A stretch of 13,871 nt of DNA from RUG11462 sp036308645 (GCA_036308645.1 JAXJVH010000002.1:1-13871); one strand, 5' to 3'; shown: positions 7,157 to 13,178, counted from the first letter of the stretch. Translations and numbers: made by a program. Notes: generated from the letters alone by a model not told the origin.

Positions 7157-9148
7157 TCAGTCGTTAGCAGCTGCCCAAGCGTCGACAAGTCCTTTGTATT
7201 GCTCGTATTTAGCGACATTATCCGGATCTGCATCCACTTTAGTTGCGCCCGCAACAAATGCGTCTGCAATATCCGCTACTGTTTTGGTAGTAGATGTTGC
7301 TGAATAGAGATATGTACCGTCTTCTAATTTTACATAAGCGCGTGCAGTAAACTCTCTGTTGTAGTTTGTATCTTTAATGCCTACGATTGAACCTACAAAT
7401 TCATTGTTTGCCCAAAGCGTATTTGATAAATAAGGTACTGCTACTGCGTTTCCTACTTCGGCACCGTCCGTAATTTCTGCGTCTTCAATTGTGAGGTAGT
7501 CGCCGATTTTATCTTTAGGTCCTATAAGAGTACCTTTTTCTACTATTGTGCCTTCGATTTTTGATGTATCAAAGGTTGTGTAGAATCTGATACCGCAAAC
7601 AGTACCAAGTCTGATTGAAGCAGTTGCCGATGTTGAAAGAGCGTCTGTTACAGCGCCTTTTTCTTCAGGTACGTAATCAGCAACTTTTGTCAAAACGAAC
7701 TTATCAATATATGAACCCGAACTTGTTCCGGTTTTTGAAATAGTAAATTTAAGTGTTAAATCGGAACCTGATGAAACCAAAACATTTTCTGTTAAAGTAG
7801 GATTGCAATAATAAGAGTTACTGCCAACTTTGGTGGTTAAATCACCGAAGTCTATTGAACCTGCGGACTGTTCTTCACCGGTTTCATCAAAAGCAGTTAC
7901 CGAATAAGTGCTTCGTGAACCTGATACATTTCTTGAGAATAATGAAATTCTGTAATATCCGGTTGTTACATCTGTAAATTTATATGTTACATAATGTCCG
8001 ACTGCAGGATTTGAAGAATCGTGAACTACATAGATAAGCGATCCTGTACTTGTATCGTTATTGGAACTTTTAGGATTGAGCGTGCCGGTATAACTGCCGG
8101 TATATACATTTTCTGCTTCAAAAGTATATACGGCAAGAGTTTCGACCGATGTACCTTCACTCGAAGGAGAAGCATATTTAGTAGGCGTCGACTTTAATCT
8201 TTGATAGAAGGTGTAAGTGGTAGCAGGGGAAAGACTGCTGAATACATTACTGTCCTGCCAATTTGTACCGTCTTTACTGTACTGATAAGCAGAATTTGCA
8301 ACAAGTGTTACAGAATCTGCGGTTTTGCTTTCAACTACAGGCGCTTCGGGAGCAAGTTGCTCTTCTCTTGTTGATGATACTGCAAAGTATGTGATATCAT
8401 CTGTAAGAGTGATTTCTGTATTTGCAGGAATTAAAGTATCTGCGTCGTCTTCCGTTACCCAGCCTGCAAATTCTCCCTCTGCAATAGTTGCGTTAGGGGT
8501 TGTGAGTTTTCCGTTTTCATCTGCATATATAACCTGATCGCCGTCTGCACTGCCTGAAAATGTACCTGCATATTTTTCATAAGTAATAACAATATTATCA
8601 ATATAAACAACAGTATTAGTTGAATCGTTGCAGAATACCAAAATTGCATTGCCGATAGTGTTATATAAAGATGGAGTCAGCGCTGAAAGGTCATAAGTAA
8701 CCGTTGCAGGGGTTGTGGTAGTAGCGATATTCTCTGTAAGACCTAAATGAGTTCTTGTTGTAAGTTTAATGCTTGAAACATTATCACTAATACCGGTTCT
8801 GCCGTTTGTGTTGATAGTTCCGGTAGCGTCAGACCAGATTGTATATGATATGGTTTTAACCTTTTTGCCTTGTAAAACATCGCCGATAAAGAAACCGTAG
8901 TTCTGCCATTGCTTACCCGCCATTTTGATAACATTGCCGTCTGTATAACTGCTATCAACTTCGGAATAATCAATAACACCGCCTGTTACATTGCTCGAAT
9001 TTGTTGATACAGGTACAGCGTCTGTTAATACTGTATCAAAATCCAATACTTTTGTGTAAGTGCTTTCGTCAGCACTTGCTGCAATTGCCAAAGGTATTAT
9101 ACTGAATACCATAAGCAACGAAAGGGTTAATGCCAAAAATTTCTTCAT
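7157..9148 (-). CDS. Secreted multidomain surface-type protein
   Basis: The 663-residue protein starts with a signal peptide (MKKFLALTLSLLMVFSIIPL, then AIAASA), so it is exported. Downstream I see: a beta-sandwich, carbohydrate-binding-like region at about 31-190 ending VVYIDNIVITYE; a short InlB-repeat-like unit at about 195-260 (YADENGKL, FAGW); a fibronectin-III-like module at about 265-338 (APEAPVVESKTADSVTL, YTFYQRL); a second carbohydrate-binding-like module at about 341-489 (YTFEAENVY, YIDKFVLTK); and a C-terminal domain at about 505-632 with the ASIRLG, GIRFYTTFD and REFTARAYVKLEDG pattern common on Clostridia surface proteins. No catalytic domain, LPXTG, dockerin or SLH anchor is visible, so a glycan-binding role is inference. 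The start is the ATG at 9148: the in-frame GTG at 9160 overlaps the AAGGAG box. Confidence 0.85.
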   Translation of the reverse strand: MKKFLALTLSLLMVFSIIPLAIAASADESTYTKVLDFDTVLTDAVPVSTNSSNVTGGVIDYSEVDSSYTDGNVIKMAGKQWQNYGFFIGDVLQGKKVKTISYTIWSDATGTINTNGRTGISDNVSSIKLTTRTHLGLTENIATTTTPATVTYDLSALTPSLYNTIGNAILVFCNDSTNTVVYIDNIVITYEKYAGTFSGSADGDQVIYADENGKLTTPNATIAEGEFAGWVTEDDADTLIPANTEITLTDDITYFAVSSTREEQLAPEAPVVESKTADSVTLVANSAYQYSKDGTNWQDSNVFSSLSPATTYTFYQRLKSTPTKYASPSSEGTSVETLAVYTFEAENVYTGSYTGTLNPKSSNNDTSTGSLIYVVHDSSNPAVGHYVTYKFTDVTTGYYRISLFSRNVSGSRSTYSVTAFDETGEEQSAGSIDFGDLTTKVGSNSYYCNPTLTENVLVSSGSDLTLKFTISKTGTSSGSYIDKFVLTKVADYVPEEKGAVTDALSTSATASIRLGTVCGIRFYTTFDTSKIEGTIVEKGTLIGPKDKIGDYLTIEDAEITDGAEVGNAVAVPYLSNTLWANNEFVGSIVGIKDTNYNREFTARAYVKLEDGTYLYSATSTTKTVADIADAFVAGATKVDADPDNVAKYEQYKGLVDAWAAAND

Positions 9149-9177
9149 AGTGTTTTCCACTCCTTTTTAAAATAAAT

Positions 9178-9200
9178 ATTATAGTTCATTTATAATTATA
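9178..9200 (-). promoter_or_regulatory. Candidate -10 boxes of the secreted-protein operon
   Basis: Two perfect TATAAT boxes occur on the minus strand (9183-9178 and 9200-9195). Neither has a recognisable -35 at 16-18 bases, which would fit an activator-dependent promoter. The region is very AT-rich, so chance matches are possible. Confidence 0.35.
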
Positions 9201-9236
9201 TATTTTATAAAAATTTATTAAATGGATTTTTTTGTA

Positions 9237-9265
9237 GTAAATTATGAATTAATTGCTTAATTTAC
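9237..9265. promoter_or_regulatory. Inverted repeat in the divergent intergenic region, possible operator
   Basis: GTAAATTA at 9237-9244 and TAATTTAC at 9258-9265 form an exact 8-bp inverted repeat with 13 bases between. It lies between the divergent araC-type gene and the secreted-protein operon, upstream of the -35 positions of both, where an AraC-family regulator could act. AT-rich composition weakens the case. Confidence 0.3.
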
Positions 9266-9313
9266 CTTTATGGGAACTGTTATTTACAATTTATAGAAAG
9301 TAAACAAAAAAAG

Positions 9314-9342
9314 TTGACAGTTTCAAAAAAATGTGATAAATT
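9314..9342 (+). promoter_or_regulatory. Promoter of the AraC-family regulator
   Basis: TTGACA at 9314-9319, 17-base spacer, TAAATT at 9337-9342 with TGA in front (extended -10). The -10 is imperfect but the -35 is consensus. Confidence 0.7.
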
Positions 9343-9364
9343 AATCTTGAAATGAGGTGGCAAA

Positions 9365-10195
9365 GTGGAAATAGGGCAGTATTTATATAAACAAAAGGAC
9401 GGCGGATACAGTGATGAACCGCTGAAAGTAAATAATGTTGGCTATTATAAATCAGCCGGCAATGTCATGCACATTGATAATGAATATTATGACGACTACC
9501 TTATTATATATAATTTACACGGAGCGGTTGAAGTGTGGAACGTGTATAACTGCCATAAGTTGTCTGACGGAGATATTACTGTAATTCCACCCGGGGTTCG
9601 GCATAAATTCAGTTATTTTAAGAGAGAAAATTCCGAGTATTATTGGTGCCATTTTTCAGGTACCGTAGCAACCGAAATTATTAAAAAGACTATTGATTCG
9701 CATGGCACGAGTTTTCATATCGGCTGTTATATGAATATCGCCCAACTTTTTATAAAAATTTATGAAAGTATGCTTAATAACAGCGAAGATGTTACTAATC
9801 ATCTGCTTTATACTTTATTGTTTTCAGTCAGCGCATTGGCTGACAGTCCTCTGAATCCGGATTCGGATGAGAATGTTTCGGATATTCTTAAATCGGTAGT
9901 TTATATTCAGAATAATTATAATAAAGATATCAGCGTTGATATTTTAAGCGAAATGTGCCATTTGAGCAAGTATAATTTTATGCGCAAATTTAAAACCATT
10001 ACAGGCAGTCCTGTGCATAAGTTTATAACCGATTACCGTATGATGCAGGCAAAAAGGCTTCTTTCAACAACCGAGCTTAATGTAAAGGAAGTGGCTTTGC
10101 ACATAGGTTTTGTAGACAATATGTATTTTTCGCGTGCGTTTAAAAAACATTTTGGAATAAGTCCTACGGAGTATAAAGACAAGGCGATAAAGTAA
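9365..10195 (+). CDS. AraC-family transcriptional regulator
   Basis: The 276-residue protein has an N-terminal cupin-like sensor domain (about 25-100; GDITVIPPGVRHKF at 69-82 is the typical end of the barrel) and a C-terminal pair of helix-turn-helix units: the first at about 190-212 (VDILSEMCHLSKYNFMRKFK) and the second at about 238-262, with the family signature GFVDNMYFSRAFKKHFGISP. Members with this layout usually sense a sugar or related ligand and activate neighbouring genes. The GTG start at 9365 follows a GAGGTGG box. It is divergent from the secreted-protein/peptide operon, which makes that operon the most likely target; the galactose operon beyond it is a second possibility. Both are inferences from position only. 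Confidence 0.9.
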   Translation: MEIGQYLYKQKDGGYSDEPLKVNNVGYYKSAGNVMHIDNEYYDDYLIIYNLHGAVEVWNVYNCHKLSDGDITVIPPGVRHKFSYFKRENSEYYWCHFSGTVATEIIKKTIDSHGTSFHIGCYMNIAQLFIKIYESMLNNSEDVTNHLLYTLLFSVSALADSPLNPDSDENVSDILKSVVYIQNNYNKDISVDILSEMCHLSKYNFMRKFKTITGSPVHKFITDYRMMQAKRLLSTTELNVKEVALHIGFVDNMYFSRAFKKHFGISPTEYKDKAIK

Positions 10196-10202
10196 AAATA
10201 TT

Positions 10203-10240
10203 AAATAAAGTCGGTTTTTGATAAATTTCTTTATTTTTTT
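10203..10240 (+). terminator. Weak terminator after the AraC-family gene
   Basis: AAATAAAG (10203-10210) and CTTTATTT (10229-10236) can pair across an 18-base loop, followed by T to 10240. The stem is short and AT-only, so it is a weak call. Confidence 0.35.
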
Positions 10241-10251
10241 GAAAAAAATGC

Positions 10252-10280
10252 TTGACTTTTTATGCTTGCTATGGTATATT
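10252..10280 (+). promoter_or_regulatory. tRNA promoter
   Basis: TTGACT at 10252-10257, 17-base spacer, TATATT at 10275-10280 with TGG in front (extended -10). It lies 30 bases before tRNA-Thr and probably also drives tRNA-Tyr if the hairpins between them are read through. Confidence 0.85.
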
Positions 10281-10310
10281 ATTTAAGCGCTTGAAAAAAG
10301 CGGTTAATAT

Positions 10311-10386
10311 GCTGGTGTAGCTCAGTTGGTAGAGCAGCTGATTTGTAATCAGCAGGTCGGGGGTTCAAGTCCGTCCACCAGCTCCA
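10311..10386 (+). tRNA. tRNA-Thr (anticodon TGT)
   Basis: A 76-base cloverleaf with encoded CCA: acceptor GCTGGTG/CACCAGC, D stem GCTC/GAGC, anticodon stem GCTGA/TCAGC with loop TTTGTAA (anticodon TGT), discriminator T. The T stem GGGGG/CCGTC has a G-G mismatch at the third pair and a G-T pair; a C at position 51 would restore it. All else is canonical, so it is probably functional but slightly irregular. Confidence 0.9.
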
Positions 10387-10396
10387 TACTCTCTTA

Positions 10397-10432
10397 TCAA
10401 GTCTGTTAAGGACTTGAACCCTAAGAGGGTTT
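10397..10432 (+). repeat. Two adjacent hairpins and a reverse copy of the tRNA T arm
   Basis: Directly after tRNA-Thr, TCAAGTC and GACTTGA pair (10397-10417), followed by AACCC/GGGTT (10418-10432). The 12 bases GGACTTGAACCC at 10410-10421 are an exact reverse complement of the T-arm segment GGGTTCAAGTCC at 10361-10372, so alternative folds with the tRNA are possible. Confidence 0.6.
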
Positions 10433-10442
10433 TAACGTTAAG

Positions 10443-10466
10443 AAAACTTGTCGGTGACAAGTTTTT
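10443..10466 (+). terminator. Terminator hairpin after tRNA-Thr
   Basis: AAAACTTGTC (10443-10452) and GACAAGTTTT (10456-10465) form a perfect 10-bp stem with a GGT loop, running into TTTTT. It could end or attenuate the transcript before tRNA-Tyr. Confidence 0.65.
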
Positions 10467-10530
10467 AGTTAAAAGCGGCGAAACAGCTGTGCTGTAAGCC
10501 ATTAGCACACGAACGAAGTGACGTGGGCGT

Positions 10531-10549
10531 GTCCGTCCACCAGCTCCAT
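10531..10549 (+). repeat. Second copy of the tRNA-Thr 3' end (19-bp direct repeat)
   Basis: The 19 bases GTCCGTCCACCAGCTCCAT at 10531-10549 are identical to 10369-10387, which is the 3' side of the T stem, the acceptor strand and CCA of tRNA-Thr plus one base. The copies are 162 bases apart in the same orientation. Bases upstream of the second copy no longer form a T arm, so it is not a tRNA gene. This is the layout left by integration into a tRNA 3' end, though the enclosed DNA is too short for a working element. Confidence 0.85.
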
Positions 10550-10580
10550 TTTCTTTTTATAAGAAAATTTAATTAAATAT

Positions 10581-10665
10581 GGGAGTGTTCCCGAGTGGCC
10601 AAAGGGGGCAGACTGTAAATCTGTTGTCTCTGACTTCGGTGGTTCGAATCCACCCGCTCCCACCA
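10581..10665 (+). tRNA. tRNA-Tyr (anticodon GTA)
   Basis: An 85-base class II tRNA with encoded CCA: acceptor GGGAGTG/CGCTCCC (one G-T pair), anticodon stem CAGA/TCTG with loop CTGTAAA (anticodon GTA), a long variable arm, T arm GGTGG TTCGAAT CCACC, and discriminator A. Confidence 0.95.
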
Positions 10666-10704
10666 AACAAATAAGGACTCGCAAAAGCGAGTCCTTATTT
10701 GTTT
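10665..10704. terminator. Perfect 18-bp hairpin after tRNA-Tyr
   Basis: AAACAAATAAGGACTCGC (10665-10682) and its exact reverse complement (10687-10704) with an AAAA loop. The stem begins at the last base of the tRNA CCA. There is no clean T-run, only TTTGTTTGTGTTTG, but its position suits a terminator/processing boundary. Confidence 0.7.
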
Positions 10705-10710
10705 GTGTTT

Positions 10711-10726
10711 GTGTCCGCAAGGACAC
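10711..10726. repeat. Small GNRA-loop hairpin
   Basis: GTGTCC, loop GCAA, GGACAC: a perfect 6-bp stem with a GNRA tetraloop, immediately after the tRNA-Tyr hairpin. Confidence 0.5.
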
Positions 10727-10763
10727 AACTTCGTTTGAACGCTTGCGGTCAACATCATTTTGT

Positions 10764-10976
10764 ATGAAGTACGAACACCGTTCCGATTTGGCGGACGCAA
10801 AACTTGAAATTGCCTTGAAGGAGGCAAGCGAAACCGGTAAATGGCTCGAAATGCTTTATAAAACCGAGTATATAGATGAAGTAACTTATAAGAAAATCAA
10901 CAAAACTTGCTCTACGATTAGAATTTTGCTTATTACTTCAATAAAAACTGCAAAGAAGAATAACAATAGCGTATGA
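10764..10976 (+). pseudogene. N-terminally truncated four-helix-bundle protein gene
   Basis: The 70 residues from the ATG at 10764 match the C-terminal part of the four-helix-bundle/23S rRNA intervening-sequence protein family: HRSDLADAKLEIALKEASET, then KWLEMLYKTEYID, then RILLITSIKTAKKN, equivalent to the family's KL-IALKEA-ET--WL-LL and II--L--IIKTA blocks. Complete members are about 115-125 residues; the first roughly 45 (the SF--ALRI helix and SIGANI block) are absent, and the preceding bases are tRNA hairpins with no alternative frame for them. No ribosome binding site precedes the ATG or the in-frame TTG at 10743. It is most likely a remnant of a gene broken at the tRNA junction. The family's role is unclear; members often lie in accessory DNA or rRNA insertions. 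Confidence 0.7.
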
Positions 10977-11131
10977 ACTTTATTTATTGTCAATATCGAA
11001 AGAGTATACGTCTGTATTATGATTTTAACGCCTTGCTTTTTATCTTGTACTAATATTTAAAATATTCTTAAATATTTTTAACTAATTTTCATAAAAGCGT
11101 TTGTTTTGGGTAATTTTTTTATTATAAATCA

Positions 11132-11160
11132 TTGAAAAAACGTTAAAATAGTGTTATAAT
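11132..11160 (+). promoter_or_regulatory. Sigma-A promoter of nadE
   Basis: TTGAAA at 11132-11137, 17-base spacer, TATAAT at 11155-11160 preceded by TGT (extended -10). It leaves a leader of about 65 bases before the nadE start. No niacin-responsive element was recognised. Confidence 0.85.
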
Positions 11161-11231
11161 TTTTTCAAAATTTAAGAGTATTATTTTACACTTTAGTGTT
11201 TAAATATGCTTTTTATAGGAGGTTTTGTTTT

Positions 11232-11966
11232 ATGTTTAATGCAGAAAAGGTAAAAGATCAGTGCGTTGCTTGGATAAGGGATTTTTTCGAGCAAAACGGA
11301 AAAGGTTGTAATGCGGTTGTCGGTATTTCAGGCGGCAAGGACAGTTCGGTTACTGCGGCGCTTTGCGTTGAGGCGCTCGGAAAAGACCGTGTTATCGGAG
11401 TGCTTATGCCTTGCGGCGAACAGCATGATATTGATATGGCGTATTTGCTTGTAAATCATCTTGGCATCAAGCATTATGTTGTGAATATCAAAGACGCAGT
11501 CGAGGGATTGAAAAACAGTATTCCGAAAGAACTTGAACTTTCAAAACAGAGCCTTACAAATCTGCCGGCAAGAATTCGTATGTCGACTGTTTATGCAATT
11601 TCACAAAGTTGCAACGGCAGGGTGGCAAACACCTGTAATATGTCGGAGGATTGGGTTGGCTATTCCACACGTTACGGCGACGCGGCAGGAGATTTCAGCC
11701 CGCTTATGCACCTTACTGTGCAGGAATTAAAAGAAATCGGCAGAGTTTTGGGACTGCCCGACGCACTTGTTAATAAAGTTCCGATTGACGGACTTTGCGG
11801 TAAAACCGACGAGGAAAACCTCGGCTTTACTTATGCGGAACTTGACCGCTATATTCGTACAGGCGAGATAGACGACCTCAACAAGAAAGCAAAGATTGAC
11901 GATATGCATAAGAAAAACTTGTTTAAAATGCAGATGATGCCGGGATTTGAACCGAATTTTGATTGA
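11232..11966 (+). CDS. nadE: Ammonia-dependent NAD(+) synthetase
   Basis: The 244-residue cytosolic enzyme adenylates nicotinic acid adenine dinucleotide with ATP and amidates it to NAD, the last step of NAD synthesis. The ATP-pyrophosphatase P-loop SGGKDSS is at 33-39. The later active-site segment NMSEDWVGYSTRYGDAAGDF at 136-155 and PIDGLCGKTDEENLGFTYAE at 184-203 match the shorter clostridial branch. There is no N-terminal nitrilase/glutaminase domain, so ammonia is the expected nitrogen donor. The ATG at 11232 follows AGGAGG at 11217-11222; an in-frame ATG at 11196 precedes that site and is rejected. It is a single-gene unit with its own promoter and terminator. Confidence 0.93.
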   Translation: MFNAEKVKDQCVAWIRDFFEQNGKGCNAVVGISGGKDSSVTAALCVEALGKDRVIGVLMPCGEQHDIDMAYLLVNHLGIKHYVVNIKDAVEGLKNSIPKELELSKQSLTNLPARIRMSTVYAISQSCNGRVANTCNMSEDWVGYSTRYGDAAGDFSPLMHLTVQELKEIGRVLGLPDALVNKVPIDGLCGKTDEENLGFTYAELDRYIRTGEIDDLNKKAKIDDMHKKNLFKMQMMPGFEPNFD

Positions 11967-11975
11967 GAATAAATT

Positions 11976-12016
11976 AAACAGGACTGTGAAACCGAAATTC
12001 ACAGTCCTGTTTTTTT
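11976..12016 (+). terminator. Rho-independent terminator of nadE
   Basis: AAACAGGACTGTGAA (11976-11990) pairs exactly with TTCACAGTCCTGTTT (11998-12012) over a 7-base loop, followed by a T-run to 12016. It starts 10 bases after the stop codon. Confidence 0.9.
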
Positions 12017-12088
12017 ATATACCGATTGCCAAGTGTACTCTTGAATGAAACAGCGATTTGCAGTTTATATGACTTACAAGGAATAAAA

Positions 12089-12301
12089 CTATTCCTCTGC
12101 GCCTATATAGGTAAATCTTTTTACTTTTTTACCGTCGTGAATAACTTCCTCGTCCCACATTTTATAAGGGCGCACCCATAAGCCGCCGTCGCCGTAAAGC
12201 GCACGATATACAACCATTTTTTCGAGCGTTTCGGAATGAGTTGCAATGTCAATCAGTTCATATTTGTTACCTTTAAAATGTTTATAAATTCCTTTTTTCA
12301 T
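12089..12301 (-). CDS. DUF1653 domain protein
   Basis: The 70-residue protein is a single DUF1653 domain: GIYKHFKGNKYELIDIATHS at 4-23, then the conserved LYGDGGLWVRPYKMWDEEV around 36-53, and ending KRFTYIGAEE. Family members are small soluble proteins of unknown function with this GxYxHxKG start and RPxxMFxE-type segment. I chose the ATG at 12301, which has GAAGGAA five bases upstream; a longer in-frame start at 12334 has no such site. It is monocistronic and convergent with nadE. No clear promoter was found upstream. The function is unknown. Confidence 0.88.
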   Translation of the reverse strand: MKKGIYKHFKGNKYELIDIATHSETLEKMVVYRALYGDGGLWVRPYKMWDEEVIHDGKKVKRFTYIGAEE

Positions 12302-12567
12302 ACAAATTCCTTCTATAATGCTGTATTGTCGCAAGATTTTATTTTCAAATGTACCTATTGGAATTTTTTTGAATTTGACTTATTTAGTGTATAATAAGTT
12401 TGTTTTTAGCAGCAGAAGCTTATATCGAGAGACTTTGCTGTTTTAATTAATTGATGGTCGGCAGGTACAGGTTTGCTTAAATGTTGCTATATAAATTATA
12501 TTGCTTATTTTTCAAATTGTCAAACAAATTGTGTATTATCATAAATAAACAAATTTATCGTATTTTT

Positions 12568-12598
12568 AAGACTTGTACTGAAATCAGTATGAAGTCTT
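12568..12598 (+). terminator. Hairpin, possible terminator
   Basis: AAGACTT pairs with AAGTCTT around an inner TACTG/CAGTA stem with loop AAAT and a small internal bulge. A loose T-rich stretch (TAGTTTTATCTTG) follows on the plus strand. It could end a small RNA starting near 12400, where TATAAT occurs at 12390-12395 with only a poorly spaced TTGAAT. Confidence 0.4.
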
Positions 12599-12760
12599 TA
12601 GTTTTATCTTGTTTTTATTGAATTCAATCTATTTATAATTTTTGTGTAATTTGCATATTAATAATAACAAAAAGTACGTACATTACGCGTATAATTTGCG
12701 TACAATTTGTGAATTTTTCTTTTTTGATAAAAATAATTATATTCATGTTTGTTCTATACA

Positions 12761-12812
12761 CCCTATCGGGTGCAATATCATTATATTTTTAAATAAATCA
12801 TACCCGATAGGG
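12761..12812. repeat. 11-bp inverted repeat with near-palindromic arms
   Basis: CCCTATCGGGT at 12761-12771 and ACCCGATAGGG at 12802-12812 are exact reverse complements separated by 30 AT-rich bases. Each arm is itself almost palindromic (CCC-AT-GGG), so each could fold alone or bind a dimeric protein. It may be a structured RNA, a protein site or part of a small repeated element. Confidence 0.65.
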
Positions 12813-12884
12813 ATTAAAATATGTGTTTTTAATGTTAAATATCCCCCGAAAATATAATAAAACCGTCGCTAACGATTTGTTTTT

Positions 12885-12911
12885 TCCACAAGTAAAAGTT
12901 GTGGATTTTTT
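12885..12911 (+). terminator. Orphan rho-independent terminator
   Basis: TCCACAA (12885-12891) and TTGTGGA (12899-12905) form a 7-bp stem followed by TTTTTT on the plus strand. No gene lies immediately upstream on this strand, so it may end a small RNA that includes the 12761-12812 inverted repeat. Confidence 0.55.
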
Positions 12912-13052
12912 AATTTCTAAAAAAATATTTTCACATAAGAATAATTTTTTCTCAAAATTCGCAACTCATCTTTCATATTTACTTTGTAATAAATTGCAGC
13001 TTATCGGCTGCGGAAAAGGGAACAGGGTTCGAATCCCTATACTAAATTATAA

Positions 13053-13086
13053 AAAAATAACCAACCCAAAAGGATTGGTTATTTTT
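13053..13086. terminator. Bidirectional terminator between two T-loop-like sequences
   Basis: A 15-bp stem around AATAACCAA/TTGGTTATT with loop AAAA has one C-A mismatch on plus (G-U on minus) and T-runs on both strands. It lies between the T-loop-like palindrome at 13024-13040 and the orphan tRNA 3' end at 13088-13115. Confidence 0.7.
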
Positions 13087-13087
13087 C

Positions 13088-13115
13088 TGGCAGCGGAATA
13101 GGGATTCGAACCCCA
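13088..13115 (-). pseudogene. Orphan tRNA 3' end (T arm, acceptor strand, CCA)
   Basis: On the minus strand these 28 bases read TGGGG-TTCGAAT-CCCTA, then TTCCGCT, G, CCA. That is exactly tRNA positions 49-76: a 5-bp T stem with one G-T pair, a canonical T loop, the 7-base acceptor strand, discriminator and CCA. The DNA beyond 13115 does not fold as the rest of a tRNA. It is best read as an attachment-site-like remnant of integration into a tRNA gene. Upstream at 13006-13021 a GGCTGCGGAAAAGGGA stretch matches its antisense 13089-13104 at 14 of 16 bases, and the core GGGTTCGAATCCCTAT recurs in inverted orientation at 13025-13040. Confidence 0.6.
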
Positions 13116-13140
13116 ACAAACAGAGTCAGAGGGTAAAATT

Positions 13141-13178
13141 GATGCTGATTGTGTTAATAAATATTTATAATCAGCGTC
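13141..13178. repeat. 10-bp hairpin
   Basis: GATGCTGATT (13141-13150) pairs with AATCAGCGTC (13169-13178), with one T-G pair and an 18-base AT loop. No T-run follows; its role is unclear. Confidence 0.4.

Noticed and set aside
7157..7300. Cell-wall anchor on the secreted protein
   Set aside because: The C terminus ends in DAWAAAND with no LPXTG-hydrophobic-basic tail, dockerin or SLH repeat.
6914..7303. 129-codon plus-strand frame
   Set aside because: It covers the terminator, the 45-residue peptide gene and the end of the secreted-protein gene in antisense, and has no ribosome binding site.
10502..10827. Two minus-strand frames of 74 and 84 codons
   Set aside because: They read antisense through tRNA-Tyr and give the GGFEPP and VDSNHR peptides well known as false translations of tRNA-Tyr genes.
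12079..12096. AGGAATA/TATTCCT hairpin at the end of the DUF1653 gene
   Set aside because: Perfect 7-bp stem but no T-run on either strand and partly coding; not called a terminator.
12640..12720. Iteron-like AATTTG repeats and GTACGTAC/TACGCGTA palindromes
   Set aside because: Only three loose AATTTG copies with irregular spacing and no replication gene; likely AT-rich coincidence.
12642..13101. Two overlapping plus-strand frames of 71 and 92 codons
   Set aside because: They cross an inverted repeat, terminators and a T-loop-like sequence; no ribosome binding site or protein-like pattern.
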